In this document: piece by piece, positions 7,015 to 11,787 of the stretch
How the letters are laid out: each line of letters starts with the position of its first letter
Numbering within the stretch: position 1 is the stretch's first letter
The notes under the pieces: generated by a model
The model's database searches: none
What the model was told of the DNA's origin: nothing
What the model saw: only the letters and a program-made list of their open reading frames with translations
Translations under genes and position numbers: made by a program
From: Lutispora sp.
GTDB lineage: Bacteria; Bacillota; Clostridia; Lutisporales; Lutisporaceae
Direction of reading: 5' to 3'
Length of the DNA: 11,787 bases
NCBI GenBank assembly: GCA_030834765.1
Contig: JAUQXG010000061.1
Span: 1-11,787 of the forward strand

Positions 7015-7749
7015 CTAAAGATACGTATTTTTTAAAACATATTGAGGTTTGGTATGGTGTCCCGTTGCTCTGAAAACCCCTGAGTAGTATATAAATAGCT
7101 TTAAAAAAACCTTGGTTAATTGAATCATATTATAATTTGACTTACCAAACTTTCTCTCATTATGCGTTACCATTACATTTCCAATATTTTTTGTATGCTT
7201 TAGGGTAATAGCTGATATATAAACAAAGCTTGTATTATCAATACTTATGGCTTCTACTATGTGTTTTCTCATCGCACGAAAGCTGCTGACTCGGATTCCG
7301 TTTGGCTTTCCACATATGATATGAAACAAGCCATCCGTCAGTTTCGTACCTATGTTTCGATAAAAGCTATGTTTTTTGTTTAATGGTATGCCATAAACTA
7401 CATCATAGCCTTGTCCCAACTCATTTAAAAGCTTGATGATTTCTTCTGGAGGATGCTGCAAATCATCATCCATTGTAACTATAGTTTCATATTTTGCATG
7501 CCGAAGTCCGCACATAAGTGCATTTTGCTGTCCAAAATTACCATCTAACCCAATTGCCTTCACTCGATTATCCACTTCATGCAGTTTGCCCATCTCTATA
7601 TAGCTGTGATCTGTACTTCCATCATCTATTAAGATTATTTCATGATTGTTGCAACTGTTCTCTAAAAAACTAGATAATCTTATATATAATTCATAAAGAG
7701 ACTTTTCGCTGTTATAAACAGGTATTATCACTGAAATATTATCAAACAT
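7015..7749 (-). CDS. Family 2 glycosyltransferase, ArnC/GtrB/DPM-like, without the C-terminal membrane pair
   Basis: This 244-residue enzyme should transfer a sugar from a nucleotide donor, probably to polyprenyl phosphate. The GT-A domain is intact: VIIPVYNSE (7-15), IDDGSTD (41-47) for nucleotide binding, and the catalytic metal region MDDDLQHPPE (93-102). The later HNERKFGKSNY (196-206) matches the conserved RxxGxSxY segment of polyprenyl-phosphate glycosyltransferases. ArnC and GtrB relatives run to about 310-330 residues with two membrane helices after this point. Here the chain stops at 244, with only a short hydrophobic stretch (about 213-223). Neither alternative frame downstream encodes membrane helices, so a simple frameshift does not explain it. 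The ATG at 7749 lies 1 nt after the aminotransferase stop, with TTGGAG about 9 nt upstream; a TTG at 7773 is a less likely start. It may be a natural soluble variant. Confidence 0.88.
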   Translation of the reverse strand: MFDNISVIIPVYNSEKSLYELYIRLSSFLENSCNNHEIILIDDGSTDHSYIEMGKLHEVDNRVKAIGLDGNFGQQNALMCGLRHAKYETIVTMDDDLQHPPEEIIKLLNELGQGYDVVYGIPLNKKHSFYRNIGTKLTDGLFHIICGKPNGIRVSSFRAMRKHIVEAISIDNTSFVYISAITLKHTKNIGNVMVTHNERKFGKSNYNMIQLTKVFLKLFIYYSGVFRATGHHTKPQYVLKNTYL

Positions 7750-7750
7750 A

Positions 7751-8893
7751 TTATAGTTCTCCAATAATATCAATTAAATTTTGCCCAACATACTCCATTT
7801 CCTGCCTCGTCATATCAGGATATAAAGGTAATCTTAAAAGGCCTTGACTTACTTTTTCTGTAATTCTTAAATCACCCTTTGTGTACCCCAGATGCTTCCC
7901 CATCTTTGAGCTATGTAGGGGTACATAATGGGTAGTCGCACTAATTCCGCGGGAATTCAATTCTGTCATCACATAATTTCTATGAAGCTCATGAGGAAAA
8001 ATTAAATAAAATATATGATAATTGCTTTCACATTCTGTTGGTATATTTACCAATTTTATATTTTCCTTTAAAGCTTTATTCTTCAAAACATCTGTATAAT
8101 ATTCATGTATAAATCTTCTTTTTTCTGTTATCTTTCCCATTTCCTCAAGCTGCCCCATAAGCATAGCCATCAAAATATCAGAAGGACTATAGCTTGATCC
8201 TTTGCCAGTCCAGCTATAGCGGTCTATCTCCCCCCTTAAAAACCTTTCCCTGTCCGTTCCCTTTTGCCTTATGATTTCTGCCTTCTCCATAAATGCTTCA
8301 TCCTCTGTATTGATCAATAAGGCTCCACCTTCACCACAGGTATAGTTTTTTGTGCCATGAAAGCTGAAAGCACCCATATGTCCAATACTGCCAAGATATT
8401 TGCCTTTGTATTTTGCATGAACACTTTGGGCAGCATCCTCTATGACATACAGCTTATTTTTCTTGGCTATACTCATAATACTGTCCATATCACAGCTGAT
8501 TCCTCCATAATGTACAGGTATGATTGCTTTTGTTTTATGAGTCAATTTATTTTCCATTTCCTTTGGCGACATATTTAAAGTATTTTCCTCTATATCGCAA
8601 AAGACTGGTTTTCCTCCTCTAAGAATGATGGAATTGGCAGTTGATGTAAAGGTGAAGGATGGCATAATTACCTCATCTCCAGGAGCAATGTCAATAATAA
8701 GAGCAGCCAGCTCAAGAGCATGAGTGGCGGAGGTAGTCATGTAGGCCCGCAAAATCCCAAATTTTTGTTCCAAAAGCGCCGAAACCTGCCTCGTATAATA
8801 TCCATCTCCACTGATATCATTTTTATTTATTGCATCAAGTACATATTCTTTTTCTTTAGAAGAGTGATATGACTTATGATAAGGTATTTTCAT
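7751..8893 (-). CDS. wecE: dTDP-4-amino-4,6-dideoxyhexose transaminase, WecE/RffA type (DegT/DnrJ/EryC1 family)
   Basis: The 380-residue PLP enzyme should aminate the dTDP-4-keto-6-deoxyglucose made by the upstream dehydratase, giving dTDP-4-amino-4,6-dideoxygalactose (Fuc4N). As I recall E. coli WecE, the sequence follows it closely along its whole length. Matching blocks include PGDEVIMPSFTFTSTAN (71-87), AIIPVHYGG (123-131), the PLP-contacting IEDAAQ (151-156), FSFHGTKNYT with the Schiff-base Lys182, and THYVPLHSS near the C-terminus. Length matches WecE (about 376). It starts at an ATG with AAGGGG 7 nt upstream, 13 nt after rfbB, and its stop lies 1 nt before the GT2 start. No FdtA-like isomerase is present, which argues against a 3-amino sugar route. 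A VioA/DesI-type 4-amino-glucose product remains possible, so the stereochemistry is inferred. Confidence 0.93.
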   Translation of the reverse strand: MKIPYHKSYHSSKEKEYVLDAINKNDISGDGYYTRQVSALLEQKFGILRAYMTTSATHALELAALIIDIAPGDEVIMPSFTFTSTANSIILRGGKPVFCDIEENTLNMSPKEMENKLTHKTKAIIPVHYGGISCDMDSIMSIAKKNKLYVIEDAAQSVHAKYKGKYLGSIGHMGAFSFHGTKNYTCGEGGALLINTEDEAFMEKAEIIRQKGTDRERFLRGEIDRYSWTGKGSSYSPSDILMAMLMGQLEEMGKITEKRRFIHEYYTDVLKNKALKENIKLVNIPTECESNYHIFYLIFPHELHRNYVMTELNSRGISATTHYVPLHSSKMGKHLGYTKGDLRITEKVSQGLLRLPLYPDMTRQEMEYVGQNLIDIIGEL

Positions 8894-8906
8894 ATGATAC
8901 CCCTTC

Positions 8907-9893
8907 TTATTTATTATTCTTCAAATACCATTTAATTGTATTATGAAGCCCTAATTCAAAATCTATGGAAGGTTTCCATCCCAAATCCTTTCTTATCTTC
9001 CTTGAATTTATTTTATATCGTCTGTCATGGCCTTTTCGATCTGCAATGTAGGTAATGAGCTTCTCTGTTATTTCAGCACATTGTATCCCTTGTGATTTTA
9101 GCTCAGCTTTGCATAGATCAAGAATTTTCTTTATAAGCAACCTGTTTTCTATTTCATTTCCAGCACTTATATTATATATCTCTCCTAGTTTCCCTTTTCT
9201 CAGGACCTCATATATAGCTCTGCAATGATCTTCTACATAAATCCAGTCTCTCCTGTGAAGTCCATCTCCATATAGCGGTATACTTTGATTCTTCATATAT
9301 CGGTCTATTACCATTGGTATTAGTTTCTCTTTGTTTTGATAAATCCCATAATTATTTGTGCTTCGAGTGATCAAAATTGGTAGCTTATATGTATTAAAAT
9401 ATGAAATTGCCAGCATATCTCCAGCTGCTTTGCTGGCTGCATAGGGATTCCCTGGCTTTAATAGTGATAATTCGCTAGATTCTCTCTCTCCAATAGCTGC
9501 TCCGTATACTTCATCAGTGGATATTTGAATAAATCTCTTAATTTCATTTTTTAGCGAGCACTGTAAAAGCACCTGAAGACCCATTACATTTGTATTTATA
9601 AAAATCTCACTATCTTCAATGCTCCTATCTACGTGAGATTCAGCAGCAAAATTCACAACATAATCAGGATCATAGGTTTTAAAAATGCTTTCCATCCCAG
9701 CCTTATTGCATATATCTTCTTTCATAAAAATATAATTTTTATTTTCCTCCAGCTCTTTTAGTTCATTAAGGTTAGCAGCATAGGTCAGCTTATCCACATT
9801 TACAATAAATATATTGCTCACATTCTTTTGCAAATACTGTATAAAGTTCAATCCTATGAAGCCTGCCCCTCCTAGTATTAGAAAAACTTCCAT
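8907..9893 (-). CDS. rfbB: dTDP-glucose 4,6-dehydratase
   Basis: The 328-residue NAD-dependent enzyme converts dTDP-glucose to dTDP-4-keto-6-deoxyglucose, the entry step of many deoxy- and aminosugar routes. It belongs to the extended short-chain dehydrogenase family. Visible motifs are GGAGFIG (8-14) for NAD, DKLTYAANL (34-42), NFAAESHVDRS (81-91), ISTDEVYG (124-131) with the active-site Thr126, Asp127 and Glu128, and YAASK with Tyr151 and Lys155. RSTNNYG (about 177-183) and DGLHRRDWIYVEDH also match RfbB proteins closely. The length is normal (about 330-360). It starts at an ATG with AGGAG a few nt upstream and is the first gene of the seven-gene operon. No dTDP-glucose synthase (RfbA) gene is in the window, so the nucleotide sugar must be supplied from another locus. 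The kept Asp-Glu pair favours a dehydratase over an epimerase. Confidence 0.95.
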   Translation of the reverse strand: MEVFLILGGAGFIGLNFIQYLQKNVSNIFIVNVDKLTYAANLNELKELEENKNYIFMKEDICNKAGMESIFKTYDPDYVVNFAAESHVDRSIEDSEIFINTNVMGLQVLLQCSLKNEIKRFIQISTDEVYGAAIGERESSELSLLKPGNPYAASKAAGDMLAISYFNTYKLPILITRSTNNYGIYQNKEKLIPMVIDRYMKNQSIPLYGDGLHRRDWIYVEDHCRAIYEVLRKGKLGEIYNISAGNEIENRLLIKKILDLCKAELKSQGIQCAEITEKLITYIADRKGHDRRYKINSRKIRKDLGWKPSIDFELGLHNTIKWYLKNNK

Positions 9894-9910
9894 ATCCTTC
9901 TCCTATGCCA

Positions 9911-9940
9911 ATAATACGCCTTTGCAATACTGCATGACAA
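9911..9940 (-). promoter_or_regulatory. Putative promoter of the rfbB operon
   Basis: On the minus strand, TTGTCA (9940-9935) and TATTAT (9916-9911) are separated by 18 nt. Transcription would start close to the AGGAG ribosome site of rfbB, giving a very short leader of about 10-12 nt. The element interlocks with the tusA promoter on the other strand. It is the best match in the 88-nt gap but is not proven. Confidence 0.45.
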
Positions 9941-9951
9941 TTTGTTATAAT
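9922..9951 (+). promoter_or_regulatory. Putative promoter of the tusA-like gene
   Basis: TTGCAA (9922-9927) and a consensus TATAAT (9946-9951) are 18 nt apart, and a TGT just before the -10 makes it an extended -10. The predicted start near 9958 leaves a leader of about 24 nt carrying AAAGAGG at 9968-9974. Confidence 0.6.
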
Positions 9952-9981
9952 AATATCAATATAGTATAAAGAGGTATGTAT

Positions 9982-10200
9982 ATGAAAACAATTGATTGTT
10001 TGGGAGAATTTTGCCCCATACCTATTTTGAGAATAAAATCTGAGCTAAAGATAACATCTAAAGGTGAATGCTTTATGGTGGTAACAGACCATAGCTGTGT
10101 GCTTCAATCCATACAGGATTATTTTAAAAAAACGCATAATACTGTGAAAACAAATGAAATAATAAATGGTGTCTGGGAGATTGTTATCACAAAAGGTTAA
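9982..10200 (+). CDS. TusA-family sulfur carrier protein
   Basis: This 72-residue cytoplasmic protein should carry sulfur as a persulfide on a cysteine. The family signature is complete: DCLGEFCPIP with the CPxP Cys at 11, then PILRIKSEL leading into the first helix. Three more cysteines are at 6, 30 and 39. I chose the ATG at 9982 because AAAGAGG (9968-9974) lies 7 nt before it; the in-frame ATG at 9976 is only 1 nt from that site. TusA-like proteins often sit directly beside YeeE/YedE transporters. Here a LysR gene lies between it and the YeeE/YedE gene, and the three probably form one sulfur-handling locus. It shares its stop tetranucleotide TTAA with the convergent lysR gene. Possible partners are the YeeE/YedE protein, rhodaneses or a cysteine desulfurase. 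Selenium-linked members also exist. Confidence 0.93.
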   Translation: MKTIDCLGEFCPIPILRIKSELKITSKGECFMVVTDHSCVLQSIQDYFKKTHNTVKTNEIINGVWEIVITKG

Positions 10201-11093
10201 CAAAAGCTTTTCTCTCCGATTTTCTTCAAAAACTGTATGAACTCTTTTGTACTTTTATTCATGTCTTTATTTTTCTTATATATGATGTATATATCATAGC
10301 TCATTTCGAAATTATCTATTTTAATTTCTTTTAGCTGCTTTAAATATAATTCTTTTTTCACTGATATATAAGGCACAAAAGATAATCCATACCCTTTTAG
10401 AACACTTGACTTTACTGATTCAGTAGAATCAAGGTTAAAAAGTACTTTATAATCGTCCATATTATAGCCATTTTCCTTAAAATACTCATTTATTTGTTTT
10501 CTATATTTAAATTTCTCTTGGATCATGATTAGAGGATGCTTTACAAGTTCCTTTAATGACATTTCTTCTTTTATATTATAATCATAGGATGAAACTAAGA
10601 CTAGCTTGTCTGTTCCAACCTTCGCTCTTATAAGCTGGTCATCATTTGGGATGCCTTGAATAAAGCCTACATCACAAACATCGTTTAAAATGTTTTGCTC
10701 AACAATGTCAGAAAGATTGGAAGTAAGATTATAAGTATATTGAGGAAATTCTGCTTTTATAAGATATAGTGTACATGGTAGTGCATAAGTTGCCATGTTA
10801 GGACAAGATTCTATTCTAATAGAGCTATTACTTTTATTTATGGTGTCCAGATCTTCTATCATATTATCATAGGATCTAATTAAACTTTTGCAATACTTCT
10901 CTACAACTTTCCCAGCCTCAGTAAGTTCTACACCTTTATTACTTCTTACCAGAAGCTTGTAGCCAAGGCTATCTTCCAGCCTTTGTATCTGTTGACTGAG
11001 GGCTGGTTGTGATATATGAGAATAGTTTGCTACTTTAGAGATGCTTCTTACTGATGCTACTTCATAAAAAAGTCTAAGATATTCTATATGCAT
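10197..11093 (-). CDS. LysR-type transcriptional regulator
   Basis: The 298-residue DNA-binding regulator has an N-terminal winged helix-turn-helix (about 2-60), with the family-typical LRLFYEVASVRSISKVA, ISQPALSQQIQRLEDSLG and LTEAGK segments. A linker helix follows (about 65-88), then an effector-binding domain of the periplasmic-binding type (about 90-290). AGGGGG (11108-11103) stands 9 nt before the ATG at 11093, which yields the normal family start. ATGs at 11102 and 11099 are too close to that site. The gene is divergent from yeeE/yedE, and the shared 211-nt region holds repeated GCTAT/ATAGC motifs. The classic LysR arrangement therefore suggests control of that gene and of itself. CysB-like or CysL-like sensing of a sulfur metabolite is a fair guess from context only. 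Its 3' end overlaps tusA by 4 nt. Confidence 0.93.
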   Translation of the reverse strand: MHIEYLRLFYEVASVRSISKVANYSHISQPALSQQIQRLEDSLGYKLLVRSNKGVELTEAGKVVEKYCKSLIRSYDNMIEDLDTINKSNSSIRIESCPNMATYALPCTLYLIKAEFPQYTYNLTSNLSDIVEQNILNDVCDVGFIQGIPNDDQLIRAKVGTDKLVLVSSYDYNIKEEMSLKELVKHPLIMIQEKFKYRKQINEYFKENGYNMDDYKVLFNLDSTESVKSSVLKGYGLSFVPYISVKKELYLKQLKEIKIDNFEMSYDIYIIYKKNKDMNKSTKEFIQFLKKIGEKSFC

Positions 11094-11146
11094 ATCCATC
11101 ATCCCCCTGAATATTTATTCCTTGATAATATATTATCATATAGTTG

Positions 11147-11242
11147 GCTATAGTAATAGCTTATGGCGCCTTTGCTGCTATAATTTTAATTTATATAGCA
11201 TAAGCACTTTAAATAAGTACGCTATAATTTCTATGCTATAAT
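11147..11242. promoter_or_regulatory. Repeated GCTAT/ATAGC operator-like cluster between lysR and yeeE/yedE
   Basis: A palindrome GCTAT-AGTA-ATAGC (11147-11160) is followed by an inverted pair TGCTATA (11176-11182) and TATAGCA (11194-11200). The direct repeat GCTATAATTT occurs at 11177-11186 and 11221-11230, 44 bp apart or about four helical turns. GCTATAAT recurs at 11235-11242. LysR proteins bind dyads of the T-N11-A type upstream of a divergent target, often at two or three helically phased sites, so this cluster is a good candidate for the regulator's binding region. Confidence 0.6.
11234..11242 (+). promoter_or_regulatory. Putative extended -10 element of the yeeE/yedE gene
   Basis: TGC directly before TATAAT (11237-11242) forms an extended -10, about 62 nt ahead of the start codon. 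The -35 position (around 11214-11219) is poor, which fits a promoter that needs an activator. The -10 overlaps the last GCTATAAT repeat. Two other TATAAT hexamers, at 11179 and 11223, are alternatives. Confidence 0.45.
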
Positions 11243-11304
11243 CATGTTGTCGGAATTTCATATGCATCCTTGTTAAATATATATCTAAAAAGGAGGGGGA
11301 ACTC

Positions 11305-11787
11305 ATGTCTGAGCCTAATATCAGTATTCGTACTTCATCAAGAGCTAGGACTGATACCAAGAAAAAAACTAAAAAGAATCAAATTCCTATTGGCATTGCT
11401 CTTTTTGCAGCCATGATATTATTTGGTATTTATTTGTCAAATATATCACCTAAGCTTGCTCTTTTCTGGATCACAGGAGGGTGCTTCGGCTTCATTCTTC
11501 AAAAATCACGATTTTGTTTTACAGCATCCATGCGTGATCCATACCTTACTGGAAGCACCTCAGTTACACGAGCTGTATTGGTAGCTTTTGCTTTCACTAC
11601 CATTGCATTTACTGCAATAAAATATGGAGCTTTTATAAAGGGGCTTCCAATACCAGGTCAAAGCTATATCGTTCCCATCAGCTTTGCAACTGCAGCAGGA
11701 GCATTTCTTTTCGGAATAGGTATGGTAATAGCAGGCGGCTGTGCTTCCGGGACTCTTATGAGAGTGGGAGAAGGCTTCGGTATGCAA
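11305..11787 (+). CDS. YeeE/YedE-family sulfur-compound transporter, N-terminal part
   Basis: The first 161 codons are present; the gene continues past the right edge. The start ATG follows a very strong site, AAGGAGGGGG, about 4-5 nt upstream. A basic cytoplasmic tail (1-26) precedes at least four hydrophobic segments (about 28-46, 50-66, 89-105 and 123-145). Family hallmarks are GGCFGFILQKSRFCF (58-72) and AGGCASGTLMR (143-153), with Cys60, Cys71 and Cys146. Conserved cysteines in YeeE proteins such as TsuA line the path for thiosulfate. The family also includes members linked to selenium, which are harder to exclude from a fragment. A divergent LysR gene and the TusA-like gene nearby support a role in uptake of thiosulfate or a related sulfur species. 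Confidence 0.88.
   Translation, partial: MSEPNISIRTSSRARTDTKKKTKKNQIPIGIALFAAMILFGIYLSNISPKLALFWITGGCFGFILQKSRFCFTASMRDPYLTGSTSVTRAVLVAFAFTTIAFTAIKYGAFIKGLPIPGQSYIVPISFATAAGAFLFGIGMVIAGGCASGTLMRVGEGFGMQ

Noticed and set aside
7020..7100. Frameshift hiding a membrane C-terminus of the GT2 gene
   Set aside because: Both other minus-strand frames were read onward and gave polar residues and early stops, with no hydrophobic helices. A single frameshift therefore does not restore a typical C-terminus.
10202..10211. AAAAGCTTTT palindrome just after tusA as a terminator
   Set aside because: There is no loop and no adequate GC stem, and it lies inside the lysR coding region, so it is unlikely to terminate transcription.
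11560..11787. Minus-strand frame with clustered cysteines at the right edge
   Set aside because: It is antisense to the YeeE/YedE coding region and open only because of that frame. The clustered cysteines match no metal-binding family I recognise.

Overview
The window is AT-rich. It has strong GGAGG-type ribosome binding sites, compact overlapping genes and two lipoprotein signals of the low-GC Gram-positive kind. I infer an anaerobic member of the Bacillota, probably a clostridial lineage; the species cannot be told from this sequence. I see no tRNA, rRNA, CRISPR array, transposase or phage gene.

Layout. Positions 1-1445 (minus strand) hold the start of an exported protein that may be a rhodanese, and a complete tandem-rhodanese lipoprotein. 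A divergent GT-C membrane glycosyltransferase follows (1629-3185, plus). A seven-gene minus-strand operon fills 3182-9893. In transcription order it encodes a dTDP-glucose 4,6-dehydratase (RfbB), a WecE/RffA-type sugar aminotransferase, a GT2 glycosyltransferase, an ATP-grasp ligase, and a complete ABC importer of the sulfonate/taurine type (binding lipoprotein, permease, ATPase). To its right lie a plus-strand TusA-like sulfur carrier, a convergent LysR-type regulator, and a divergent YeeE/YedE family membrane protein cut by the right edge.

How the genes may work together. RfbB plus the aminotransferase should make a dTDP-4-amino-4,6-dideoxyhexose, most likely dTDP-Fuc4N. The GT2 enzyme and the GT-C enzyme recall the ArnC/ArnT logic: a sugar is loaded on a polyprenyl phosphate, then moved to an envelope acceptor outside the cell. 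The ATP-grasp ligase could join a carboxylate to the sugar amine. Its gene overlaps the importer's first gene by ATGA, so the importer may supply that substrate or a related one. This combined pathway is an inference. The single family assignments are much firmer.

The flanking genes (rhodanese, TusA, LysR, YeeE/YedE) form a thiosulfate/persulfide theme on both sides of the glycan operon. The importer's family fits that theme as well. Both convergent gene pairs end in a shared palindromic stop tetranucleotide (CTAG at 3182-3185, TTAA at 10197-10200). The lysR-yeeE intergenic region carries a cluster of GCTAT/ATAGC repeats that look like operators.
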